A DNA stretch of 64,000 nt from Monomorium pharaonis. Its lineage: Eukaryota > Arthropoda > Insecta > Hymenoptera > Formicidae. The notes under the pieces were generated by a model. The model worked only from the letters and a program-made list of their open reading frames with translations, was not told where the DNA came from and made no database searches. Position numbers and translations under genes: made by a program. The stretch spans positions 18,312,136 through 18,376,135 of the forward strand of contig NC_050472.1 in assembly GCF_013373865.1 (NCBI RefSeq), written 5' to 3'. Of this stretch, positions 33,853 to 42,892 are shown in pieces (the stretch's first letter is position 1; each line of letters begins with the position of its first letter).

Positions 33853-33858
33853 CTACTA
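33850..33858 (+). promoter_or_regulatory. In-frame UGA between PR and RT, possible readthrough site
   Basis: ATA TGA CTA CTA: the gag-PR frame and the RT frame are the same and separated only by this stop. UGA followed by CUA is a context known to favour readthrough. E1 has ATA TGA CAA at the same place. Confidence 0.55.
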
Positions 33859-35319
33859 TTACGCACACAGCATCTCAATCCTGAGGAACGAAAGGCACTC
33901 AATCGGATATGCCACGAATATCAGGATATATTTCATTTAAACGGAGAACCTCTGACGTGTACCTCGACGGTGAAACACGAGATCAGCACGCGAGCCGACG
34001 CCGCGCCTGTGAACGTGCGACCGTATCGCCTCCCCGCCAAACATAAGGAGGAAGTGAGTACACAAATAAAGGAAATGCTGAAAAATAGCATTATCCGCGC
34101 TAGTACGAGCCAGTGGAACGCACCCCTGTTAGTTGTGCCAAAGAAAGCTGACTCGACTGGAAAATCACGACTTCGAATAGTAATTGACTTTCGAAAGTTG
34201 AATGATTTAACTATTGGCGACTCATTTCCACTGCCGAATATTGATGAAATATTAGACCAGTTAGGAAACGCCAAATATTTCACGACGCTAGATCTAGCGT
34301 CGGGGTACCACCAGATACCCATGGCTGAGCATGATAAGCCGAAAACCGCATTCTCGACACCGTATGGCCACTACGAGTACAATCGGATGCCGTTCGGACT
34401 TAAAAATGCGCCAGCCACATTCCAGAGGCTAATGAATTCTGTGCTTACTGGAATGCAAGGACTTAGATGCCTCGTGTATTTAGATGACATTGTCATATAC
34501 GGCTCAAGTCTAAAGGAACATAACAAGCGTTTAGAAGAAGTGCTACTACGCCTACGGGAAGCTAATCTGAAGCTACAACCCGATAAGTGCGAGTTCCTTC
34601 GAAAAGAGGTGAATTACCTCGGCCATATTATTTCAGAGGACGGGATAGCACCCGATTCCGGAAAATTACAGGCAATCAAAGATTTTCCAGAACCACGCAA
34701 AGTCAAGGATATTCAATCCTTTATCGGACTTGCAGGTTATTATCGGAAATTCATCAGCGACTTTTCTAAAATTGCTAAGCCAATGACGAAGCTAACAAAG
34801 AAAACTGAAAAGTTCGTCTGGACTACCGAACAGCAGATAGCGTTCGATACATTGAAAGAAAAATTGATGACGGCACCCGTGCTACAATATCCGGATTTCA
34901 CCCAGGAATTCAACGTGACCACGGATGCTTCCGACTATGCAATCGGAGCAGTCCTGTCACAGGGACCGGTAGGTAGCGACCGTCCTATTGCTTACGCAAG
35001 CCGAGTGTTAAATCGCGCGGAGCAAAATTATAGCACTACCGAAAAGGAGCTGCTAGCAATCGTATGGGCTGTTAAGCATTTCCGCCCATATGTGTACGGC
35101 GTAAAATTTAAAATAGTGACAGACCATAAGCCACTTACATGGTTATTTAGCGTAAATGACCCCGGATCGCGACTGATTCGGTGGCGATTAAAATTAGAAG
35201 AGTATGACTACGAGATCATACACAAGGCCGGTCGAGCGAACGCGAACGCCGACGCGCTGAGTCGAAACGTGAAGCGAGAGGCTCAGGCCTCAGCCTCACG
35301 TTACGGAAGACTCGGATAA
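33853..35319 (+). CDS. pol: Reverse transcriptase-RNase H of E2
   Basis: No AUG near the start, so expression needs readthrough of the UGA at 33850. RT fingers and palm include VIDFRKLN, LPNIDEIL, the catalytic LDLASGYHQI and YLDD (34477-34488). Then the RNase H domain with TTDASDYAIG, ENYSTTEKELLAIVWA-type and VTDHKPL motifs, ending NADALSRN. About 489 residues. It copies element RNA to DNA in cytoplasmic particles. The frame closes at TAA 35317-35319 and overlaps the integrase frame by about 47 bases. Confidence 0.93.
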   Translation, partial: LLLRTQHLNPEERKALNRICHEYQDIFHLNGEPLTCTSTVKHEISTRADAAPVNVRPYRLPAKHKEEVSTQIKEMLKNSIIRASTSQWNAPLLVVPKKADSTGKSRLRIVIDFRKLNDLTIGDSFPLPNIDEILDQLGNAKYFTTLDLASGYHQIPMAEHDKPKTAFSTPYGHYEYNRMPFGLKNAPATFQRLMNSVLTGMQGLRCLVYLDDIVIYGSSLKEHNKRLEEVLLRLREANLKLQPDKCEFLRKEVNYLGHIISEDGIAPDSGKLQAIKDFPEPRKVKDIQSFIGLAGYYRKFISDFSKIAKPMTKLTKKTEKFVWTTEQQIAFDTLKEKLMTAPVLQYPDFTQEFNVTTDASDYAIGAVLSQGPVGSDRPIAYASRVLNRAEQNYSTTEKELLAIVWAVKHFRPYVYGVKFKIVTDHKPLTWLFSVNDPGSRLIRWRLKLEEYDYEIIHKAGRANANADALSRNVKREAQASASRYGRLG

Positions 35320-36454
35320 GATCCTCGCGCTCGAAGAAGACAGTGTACACACACAACTAAGCACGCCGATAAAAAATAATGAAAGTATACAGGAGTATAC
35401 TGAAGAAGAAAAGAAACAGATTCTATATGAATACCACGATGCCCCGACAGGAGGACATCAGGGAATTGAGCGAACGATAAGACGAATACGCCTGAAACAC
35501 AACTGGCATGGATTAACAGCCGACGTAGAGAGATACATAAAGAAATGCGAACTCTGCCAGAAGAATAAATTCTCTCGCAGAATTAAAGCACCGCTAGTTA
35601 TCACCGATACACCAAGCCGACCCTTTGAAAAGTGCGCGCTGGATATCGTCGGACCGTTAACCATAACAAATAACGAAAATCGGTATCTGCTGACATTTCA
35701 GGACCACCTAACAAAATTTAGTAAGGCTATGCCCCTTCCTAACCAAGAAGCGAATACCGTAAGTAAGGCATTTGTGACGAAAATCGTTTTAGAATATGGA
35801 ATTCCAGAATGCATCTTAACGGATCAGGGAACTAATTTTATGAGCGAAGTATTTAAGAATACTTGCAAGCTGCTCAAAATTAAGAAGATACAGACGACTG
35901 CTTATCACCCTGAAAGCAACGGCGTATTAGAACGATCGCCTCGAACTTTAGCCGAGTATCTAAGGCATTTCATTAATAAAGATCAGACGGACTGGGACGA
36001 GTGGATTCCGTATGCTAACTACACCTATAATACCACCCCCCACACCGCAACAGGGTACACTCCCTTTGAATTACTTTACGGGCATCCCCCCGAATTACCA
36101 ACAACGCTAGCCAAGCCGCCTAAAAGGACGTACAGTTACGACGACTATGCGCTCGAGTTACGGGAGAGATTACGCGCCACTAATAGTATCGCCAAGGATA
36201 ACATAAGGGACGAAAAACAAAAGTCGAAAGATTATTACGACCGATCCGTGAAGGAAACTAATTATAAAATTGGCGATAAAATTCTACTCTTCGACGAAAC
36301 GCTTCGCCGAGGGCGTTCTAAAAAATTAGACGCGCAATGGACCGGACCCTATACAGTTACCGAAAGACATTCGCACGTTAATTATACAGTAAAAAGGGGA
36401 AGACGGACAATTCGCGTACACGTAAATCGCATTAAACCGTTTATTGAGGGATAA
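35273..36454 (+). CDS. pol: Integrase of E2
   Basis: Opens right after a stop at 35270-35272, one base forward (+1) of the RNase H frame. HHCC zinc domain (HDAPTGGHQG ... CELCQKNK), catalytic DD35E (ALDIVGPL, LTDQGTNF, E of GVLERS) and a GPY module (WTGPYTVTE) near the C-terminus, ending KPFIEG. Integrase inserts the cDNA and makes the 4-bp target duplication. LERSP differs from the common LERSH seen in E1; the effect is unknown. A +1 frame relation to RH exists in both copies, so it is ancestral: either a recoding site or a shared old lesion. Confidence 0.92.
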   Translation, partial: SERLRPQPHVTEDSDKILALEEDSVHTQLSTPIKNNESIQEYTEEEKKQILYEYHDAPTGGHQGIERTIRRIRLKHNWHGLTADVERYIKKCELCQKNKFSRRIKAPLVITDTPSRPFEKCALDIVGPLTITNNENRYLLTFQDHLTKFSKAMPLPNQEANTVSKAFVTKIVLEYGIPECILTDQGTNFMSEVFKNTCKLLKIKKIQTTAYHPESNGVLERSPRTLAEYLRHFINKDQTDWDEWIPYANYTYNTTPHTATGYTPFELLYGHPPELPTTLAKPPKRTYSYDDYALELRERLRATNSIAKDNIRDEKQKSKDYYDRSVKETNYKIGDKILLFDETLRRGRSKKLDAQWTGPYTVTERHSHVNYTVKRGRRTIRVHVNRIKPFIEG

Positions 36455-36691
36455 CGCGAAAATAAAAGAAGAGAGAGAGTAGAAACAATAATAAATAAAT
36501 AAAAATAGACTCACCAGGTTGAAAAACGCCTGAGTAATCCATCCCGAACGATCCCATCCAAATGGCATGCAAAAGAAAAAAAGGGGGAAATAACTAACTC
36601 AAGAGGGGGAGGAACAAACACTAAACACTACTTAAACTATAACTTACGAACTACAAATTAAAAAACTAAAAGAGAGAGGAGGTCCTAATAA

Positions 36692-37084
36692 CTACTCCTC
36701 CGACTCTTCATCCCCCCCCTCCCCTAGAAAGTTTCCGTGTCCTTCCAGGGCACCGAAGCCTCGGTCCCACTCCTCCTCGGAGTCGGAGACCCCAATATCC
36801 TCCAGTAACCGGTCTATCATACCGGGAGACGGGGGAAAAGCATATGGAGCACTCCCGGATTCGGAGACATCGGAGTCCTCATCCTCACTGGAGGACACAT
36901 CGTCCTCATCCTCACTGGAGGACACATCGTTCTGCTCCTCCTCGGAGCCCTCATACTCCGCCGCGTCCTCCACCTGGTCTTCGAAGACCCCGACGATTTC
37001 GCCCTCGTCCGGAGACGCATCATCTAACGCGATGACCCCCGGATTAGGAGACGGGGGTGGCGACGGCGGCACTAATAACTGCAT
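36692..37084 (-). CDS. Acidic antisense ORF of E2 (130 aa)
   Basis: Opposite strand, between integrase (ends 36454) and env. By count 41 of 130 residues are Asp/Glu, with two Arg and no Lys. Conserved with E1: PPSPPPSPNPGVIAL, PDEGEIVGVFEDQVE and PPSPG.IDRLLEDIGVSDS. A 24-bp internal duplication near 36884-36931 (CTCACTGGAGGACACATCG) adds eight codons without breaking the frame. No ORF of comparable length is shared on the plus strand. Acidic with hydrophobic patches, like transactivation segments, but this is a guess. Antisense genes are known in some retroviruses, such as HBZ of HTLV-1; homology is not implied. Confidence 0.5.
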   Translation of the reverse strand: MQLLVPPSPPPSPNPGVIALDDASPDEGEIVGVFEDQVEDAAEYEGSEEEQNDVSSSEDEDDVSSSEDEDSDVSESGSAPYAFPPSPGMIDRLLEDIGVSDSEEEWDRGFGALEGHGNFLGEGGDEESEE

Positions 37085-37248
37085 AATGAAAACTTTTTTC
37101 TTTTCTCTCTCGCGAACCGTAAGAAATAAAAAATATCTCGCACGACAGCTCGGACAAGACTGATCTTAGAACAGTCCAAGACAGTCGACCCAAAAGGCAA
37201 CATTAGCTGAGATAGATAAACATTACACCTCTTCTCACGCACAATTAA

Positions 37249-37253
37249 AGAAG
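37249..37253 (+). other. Candidate env splice acceptor
   Basis: CTCTTCTCACGC then AATTAAAG|AAG|AGC: a NAGNAG pair preceded by a pyrimidine-rich run; both AGs keep the frame with the leader AUG. Conserved in E1 at 8805-8809. Confidence 0.45.
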
Positions 37254-37290
37254 AGCACGTCGACGAGATAAAATATTGCTGATTAATAAG

Positions 37291-39105
37291 ATGCAAGGCA
37301 GTAATAATAAACCACCTTGCAGGGGACTTCTCATATGTATCTACCTGGCAACAGCAGCTCAAGGAAGCGACACGCTGTATCAAGTGGAAAAATTCACCCA
37401 TCATCCGGGGATCTACTATGAAAAAATAGGTAGACTCCGACCAATAGAATCGCAATGGAAACTAATAATTAAGATAAACACCGCGTCTTTATCAAAAAGA
37501 CTGACGCAAATCGAAAAATATGTACAAAAAACTGACAACTTATGTAGAATCGTCGCGGTAATGAATAAGGCTATATGCGACAGTTTTAACACTGTCATCA
37601 CAAAAGAATACCAGAGGACAAATCGACTGATCCTGCGAATAACTGACACATATAAGACGCCGACAGTACAAAAACGCGGACTGATCGACGGAGTAGGCTC
37701 AATAGCCAAATCGCTATTCGGTACAATGGACGCCGATGACAAAAAGACAATTGACGAACAACTCGCAATACTACATGACGCACAACAGTCATCACAGCAC
37801 TCAGTAAAAAACCAATTAAAAATAATTCAGGCAACTATAGCGCACATCGACGAGACAGAAAAAACAGTACAACATAACGAATACCTTCTCGCGAACGCAA
37901 CCAAAAATCTCAAGCTAGAACTACTAGAGAGCGAACGCGCAAACAACATACAGTCAAATTTTATAATTATCAGCACCGTACTGTCAGAGTTAACTCGCGA
38001 TGCGGAGGACGTCTTAGATTACGTCACCCTATTAAAAAGGGGTATAATGCACCCCAGACTAACGCCTATAGACCATATTATACAACTGCTTAAAGATGCG
38101 AACTCTCAACTCCCGGAAGGACTCTACTTTCCATTTAGAGCAAACCAGGAAGAGTGGTCAACTATTGAACAATTCGTACTTGTAAGCGCATACTGCATAA
38201 ATATATACACGATTTTGCGTTTTCCATTGATATCAAAATACGAAATATTAAATGTGATAGCACTACCTGTGCCAGAACATAATAACACATTCTCTGTAAT
38301 AGACATCAGATATCCGACCATAGCGATAGACGGGGATCAGCACACGTATATAACCTTACCGCGCAACGATTTACAAAACTGTATGAAGATAAATAAAGAT
38401 TACCTATGCGAGCGAAATTATCCTGCGAACAGGATTAATCCACACTCCGTGTGTGAAGTCAAAACGTTTTTAGAAACCGATAGATATCACGAAAATTGTA
38501 ACATTATAAACATAGCGTCTAACCATAGTTTTTGGATAGTCTTAGGCGACTCGCACTCATGGCTATATTCCGTACAGGAAAAACAAACTGTAACATTTTA
38601 CTGTAAAGACCACGGACCGATAAAGGAAGTGATTGAAAAAACGGGTAAAATAATATTGAAGAACAACTGCAAATTAATGACGGAAGACACGATAATAAAG
38701 TCTCCTAAGTTATCACACAGTACAGAAATAGAAACATTTTTACCACAATACAATATTTCTATACTAAAGAACGAAACAAAGCTAAGCATAAATGCAGTGA
38801 AACCGATAGAATTACAAAACATTGTCCTACATTCCTCAAAGTTAGAGGACTTAAACAAACAAATTATAGAAATGGACAAAAGATTGAACGAACAACCGAA
38901 TACAATTTTTCAATCACCACATTTTATCTATCCAACGGCTACCAGCGGAACAGTGATTGTAATAATACTAGCAATAATAATAACTGTTATTGTAATAAAA
39001 AAGAAAAAGAGAAACAGCCATGAGAAGCGAGTCACACTAGACATAGATTCGGAATATACAATTCCCAGATCTATTTTAAAGCGTAGCAGTAGCACGCGTT
39101 TTTAA
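37291..39105 (+). CDS. env: Envelope glycoprotein of E2
   Basis: Open through 39105 (TAA). The frame extends upstream of 37291; the E1 ATG at the 37276 position is TTG here, so the first internal AUG is 37291, and spliced RNA may use the leader AUG instead. Signal-like hydrophobic stretch (GLLICIYLATAAQG), a dibasic KR followed by a fusion-peptide-like segment (SIAKSLFG, about residue 142 from 37276), helical ectodomain, several Cys in the C-terminal half, a membrane segment near residues 555-574 and a short basic tail. Layout resembles insect errantivirus Env/baculovirus F protein. It would act in membrane fusion at the cell surface. A full RxxR furin motif is not evident. Confidence 0.88.
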   Translation: MQGSNNKPPCRGLLICIYLATAAQGSDTLYQVEKFTHHPGIYYEKIGRLRPIESQWKLIIKINTASLSKRLTQIEKYVQKTDNLCRIVAVMNKAICDSFNTVITKEYQRTNRLILRITDTYKTPTVQKRGLIDGVGSIAKSLFGTMDADDKKTIDEQLAILHDAQQSSQHSVKNQLKIIQATIAHIDETEKTVQHNEYLLANATKNLKLELLESERANNIQSNFIIISTVLSELTRDAEDVLDYVTLLKRGIMHPRLTPIDHIIQLLKDANSQLPEGLYFPFRANQEEWSTIEQFVLVSAYCINIYTILRFPLISKYEILNVIALPVPEHNNTFSVIDIRYPTIAIDGDQHTYITLPRNDLQNCMKINKDYLCERNYPANRINPHSVCEVKTFLETDRYHENCNIINIASNHSFWIVLGDSHSWLYSVQEKQTVTFYCKDHGPIKEVIEKTGKIILKNNCKLMTEDTIIKSPKLSHSTEIETFLPQYNISILKNETKLSINAVKPIELQNIVLHSSKLEDLNKQIIEMDKRLNEQPNTIFQSPHFIYPTATSGTVIVIILAIIITVIVIKKKKRNSHEKRVTLDIDSEYTIPRSILKRSSSTRF

Positions 39106-39147
39106 TTAAATATACAAAAACTTCGTACCTCCGTTTTTGTTTTTTTT

Positions 39148-39159
39148 ACGGGGGAGGGA
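39148..39159 (+). other. Polypurine tract of E2
   Basis: ACGGGGGAGGGA directly before the 3' LTR. Confidence 0.85.
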
Positions 39160-39901
39160 TGTTGTGAGCGAAACACTCACAACCAATAAATACATATTAT
39201 AAAATAAAGGAAATAAAATATTAAAATAATAAGATAGCTCGCCGAGGAAGGCTCGCTATCATAAGGTGTCAGGTGACACATGCCTCGTGCGCTGCCGGCC
39301 GGTCATCGCACTGGGCAACGCACCAGCCACCTTAACGAAGTAGCGAAGCCAGCTTAGCAACAATCATGCCACCGGAAATGCATACCTGCATTTTGGCAAT
39401 TGTTGCTAAACTCGCAAATATTTCCCGCGCGCCGGATGCGCGCGGGAATGACCATATATGGTCATACGGAGGGCCCGATGCCCCCACTAATAATTAAATC
39501 TGCGACACTATTTAAGCCGCTGCCGAACAGCGGCCAGCGGGATCAGTAAAAAGTAATCAAGCCGATACGTACGGCCCGCACAAGTGAATTAAGAGTCGGG
39601 ACTTAGCCGCTAGCAAGTCTCTAGCGAGCAACGAGACGACGCGTTAACTTCGAGCCACGCGCCGTATCTAATCTGTGTAACACGACGTGGCACCTTCGCC
39701 GACCGCAACCAGTGTACAACATTAGAAATAAATCTTATATCAGTTTAAATTAAATCAGTGAGTGAGTGATTTGAGGACCCTGCCTACAAAACCGCCACTT
39801 TCCGCGAGTTCTAACTACTTGGGCAGCAACAAATCCCAAAAAATCTTTTGTCGCACCACAAGGTACGGCAAAAATATTTTGTTGAACCACAAGGCGCAAC
39901 A
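39160..39901 (+). repeat. 3' LTR of E2
   Basis: 742 bp, near-identical to 30386-31127, followed by TSD CAAT. Confidence 0.95.
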
Positions 39902-40440
39902 CAATATTAGCGAGGAAGAAATAGAGTTGGATGATGAACTAATAAATACAATCAAGAAACATCAAGATACAATCAAGAATGGTATTGGTGAATCTCGTAT
40001 AAGCATAGTTAAGAAAATTCCGAAAAGAAAAAATATGGATGATAGTCAGTCTAGAAAGAAAGGAAAAGAAGGTAGATTTATAATCATTGAAGTAGATGAA
40101 GTAACACATGAATTGAGGTTAAAAAAAGAAAAGTTGAATATAGGCTGGAGAAAATGTCCTGTGTTCAATCACTTCAGCATAAAGAAGTTTCAAGTGCTGG
40201 GGATTCTACCACATTGCAAAAAACTGTACGAGAGATGAAACGTGTCATAAATGTACAGGAAAGCATAAAGCAAGTGAATGTAAAGAGAAGCATAACAAAT
40301 GTGTAAATTGTATGTTTAAAATGAAAACATATAATTTAAAAATAAAAGACGATCATGATGCTCTAAATCCGGAATGTTCGACATGTAAAAGGGCTATCAA
40401 AGAGGAGAAGAGAAGAGGTGGATGGGAAGCCAAAAAATAG
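39902..40440 (+). pseudogene. Non-LTR ORF1, 3' part
   Basis: Continues the ORF1 interrupted at 30385. Encodes a charged region (SEEEIELDDELINTI) and three knuckle-like cysteine clusters near 40187-40400 (CFKCWGFYHIAKNC if one frame slip is allowed, CHKCTGKHKASEC, CVNCMFK), then KRGGWEAKK-like end and TAG at 40438. Gag-like knuckles in ORF1 fit the I/R1/Jockey-type LINE clades. A frameshift near 40190 breaks it. Confidence 0.7.
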
Positions 40441-40454
40441 CAACCACAGAAGGA

Positions 40455-40703
40455 AAAAGAACAAATAATATATATAAATGCGCAAAGTTTAATGGCACAC
40501 AAGGACGAGATGCAGCACCAGATTATGAAGAAATTAAATCCTGCAGTCATAGCATTGTCGGAGTCTAGACTGATTGCTGAAATTGAAGATAGTGAAATAA
40601 GTGTACCGGAGTACAGTGTGGTTAGATGCGACGCGGAAAATAGAAATACGGGGGGGGGGGGGTTAATGTGTATATAAGAGACGATATCAAATATCACACG
40701 GCA
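40455..40703 (+). pseudogene. Non-LTR ORF2 endonuclease fragment
   Basis: IIYINAQSLMAHKDEM, PAVIALSESRL and a GGGG before LMCIYIRDD match the N-terminal APE-type endonuclease of LINE ORF2 (N, E and R/GG motifs). A run of 12 G at 40652-40663 lies at the GG motif and may shift the frame. Only the first ~80 residues remain. Confidence 0.65.
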
Positions 40704-41152
40704 CGCGGAATGTAAGATGTATAAAATTAGCAATATTGATCTCTTTTACTTTTCTCATTGGAATCTGTATTTCTCAATTTTTTTCTTATCATTAAAAGTC
40801 TGTTGTTTCAGAATGCAAGCAGATGTATATTATTTCTATTTAAAAAAGTGTATTTTCAAATATTTTATTTTATAAGCGGATATTTTTTAAACTATTCTTT
40901 TTAAATAAATTCTATGTATAGAGAAATCTTTGAAGTCTGTTGAAATTTCGATGAAGAAAAAGTTATTTAAAATTGGTTAATTTTTGTGGAAGTTATAATG
41001 AAATATATGATGTGAGGTAGCATTAACATGAGTATGGCAAGTACGTGATTTTTGGAAAGTGTTGTAACCGAGAATTAAAAAGTACAGAATAAAGGCCCAA
41101 GTGTACAAAATAGATATATAAAAGAATAAATACCCAAGTGTTTATCACATAC
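40704..41152. other. AT-rich stretch without recognised genes
   Basis: No terminal repeats or coding pattern; the LINE coding stops here. Likely intron of whatever gene carries the exon at 41153-41354, if that exon is real. Confidence 0.4.
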
Positions 41153-41354
41153 CTGTCGGAGCTCTTCAGAACATTTCTCAGTTTCTCGTCCACGATAATG
41201 CCTACTTTATAGAGGCCTCTGATATTGGAGGGTATGAGCGCCTGATGCCGCTCCATGCACCACAACTGGAGTGTTTGTATTATCGAGTCGCAATGTCGGA
41301 GTATCATATCCCAGAAGCCAAAATAGCTATCTAATTGCTTGACAACGTAATACG
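41153..41354 (-). CDS. Possible host exon, unidentified protein
   Basis: A 202-bp minus-strand open stretch. On that strand a polypyrimidine run (CCCTCCCTCCCT) and CTAG acceptor precede it and GTATGTG follows, a good donor. It encodes about 67 residues: YYVVKQLDSYFGFWDMILRH, then CDSIIQTLQLWCMERHQ, LIPSNIRGLYKVGIIVDEKL and VLKSSDR. Composition and splice sites look like a conserved cellular protein, but I do not recognise it. It lies between two LINE fragments, so these are probably separate insertions into an intron. Confidence 0.5.
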
Positions 41355-42892
41355 CTAGCGGGAGGGAGGGGGGCAGGGAGGGAGGGAAAGAGGGAGGGAG
41401 GAAGGGAGGGAGAGAGGCGCACGATGCTCCCGCGTGCCGCGAGCGAACGATTCCGCGCTTTCTCAGCGATTGACGGGGGCCGCTATGCTCCCTAAGGAAC
41501 TGCAACTCTAAGCCGTGGTTCACCACTCTCACTGTCTGAAGGGATGACACAAGAGAAAAGAAAAATTGTATATAAAATATAAAACAAAGGGGGATTGAAG
41601 CACTACTGATTGTTTTGCACGCACGATTCCGCGACGCGGGGGAAAAGAGGAAGAAAAGAAAAAGATTTTATTTCAATAACACTGCTTTTACTAAACTTTG
41701 GAAAAAAAAAGAAAAGGAAAAGAGAACTCGCACCTTCACAATTAGTATTCGCTCCACTTGATAAATCACACGCGCACGCACGCTCGCTAGTGTCGTACTT
41801 TGTTCTATAAAAAAAAAGAGATAGCGATTAGTAAAGCGAGGGAGAAGTTGCCACCTCTAGTCTCTTCGAATATCGCAAGATATTCTGAGTCCGAACGAGA
41901 AATTAATGAAAATATTTTAAGTTCGAACGTGAAAGTATGAAAATATTCTAAGTTCGAACGCGCGATTAATGAAAATATTCTAAGTTTGAACGCGAAAATA
42001 TTGAAGATATTCTAAGTTCGAACGTGTAAATTCGAAAATATTATAAGTCTATACGCGAAATTATGAAAATATTATAAGTCCACGAAACGCTAAGGAACAC
42101 GTCTAACGTCCTTTCGGCGCGAGGCAAAATTTCAATTTTTGCCCGAAAATCGCGGTTTATATACTCGTAACCGTGAGCGTTCGGGGGTGAAGAGCGCGGA
42201 AAGGAGAGCAATAAATCAGCTGATGCCTGTCATTTAATTTAGCGATTATTTAATTATTTAATATGTTCGATTTCGTGGTCATCAGATAAATTTTTACTCC
42301 CCTATTCATAATTCGAAGTCGCGGGGCGTGCAACTATCGCCCGCTTCTTGCAATCGCTCACATTTCTTAGTTGAGTTTTTATAAACAGAGTTGAGGATAA
42401 GAGTTTCCTGTAACATGGAGGTACAGCGTGCTCCTCCTCGTGTTCGGAACTCGTTTTCTTAATTAATTAATTAATTAAGGACGTCTGGCCCTTACTATCC
42501 TACCCCAAATGGTCCCGCGCGAGTGTTAAAGCACCGGCGCCAGTGGGAGCGTAAGTTTGATTCCCGTCCGAAGAGTAATTAATGAATTGGATTAATTACT
42601 CGATTTGTGCGATTGCTATTGATAATTCGAGGTTGAGGCGCCTCAGGAGAGAGACGGCTAGGGGGAGGATTGCTCCCCTTTTTGCGTTTTTGCGATATTT
42701 AATGCGGTTCGTTAAAAATTAGCGTATTTAATTAACGCATGCGTGTCGGTAGAACGGGCCGCATGCTCGCAGCGCGTGATCGTCCGGGCCCGGCACCGAG
42801 AGCGCGTGAATCCGTCGGCGTTCGCGTTACCGTGGTAACGCGTTATCGCGAGGCGCGACTCCTACCCAACTCGTGACGGCCGGCGAGAAAAA
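41355..42892. other. GC-richer unassigned region with 30-bp repeats
   Basis: Contains GGGAGGGAGGG purine runs (41358-41415), the ~30-bp array 41878-42085 and an AATTAATTAATTAATTAA block (42460). From 42480 CpG-rich, promoter- or LTR-like, with CACCGGCGCCAGTGGGAG near 42532. No protein domain seen. Confidence 0.4.
41878..42085. repeat. ~30-bp tandem repeats
   Basis: About six to seven diverged copies of GAAAATATTCTAAGTTCGAA plus a CGCGAAATTAAT-like remainder. Confidence 0.7.

Larger units (their letters stand above)
30386..39901 (+). mobile_element. LTR retrotransposon E2 (Ty3/Gypsy type with env), near-intact
   Basis: 9516 bp, TSD CAAT (30382-30385, 39902-39905), LTRs 30386-31127 and 39160-39901, both 742 bp with about five mismatches by eye. 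gag-PR, RT-RH, integrase and env frames are open over their full length. It inserted in ORF1 of a non-LTR retrotransposon. The two CCHC knuckles, in-frame UGA and tRNA-Leu PBS distinguish it from classical gypsy/ZAM-type errantiviruses. The small LTR divergence means a recent insertion; activity is not shown. Confidence 0.96.

Noticed and set aside
40652..40663. Run of 12 G as a regulatory motif
   Set aside because: Falls at the GG motif of a LINE endonuclease; more likely slippage or a sequencing length error.
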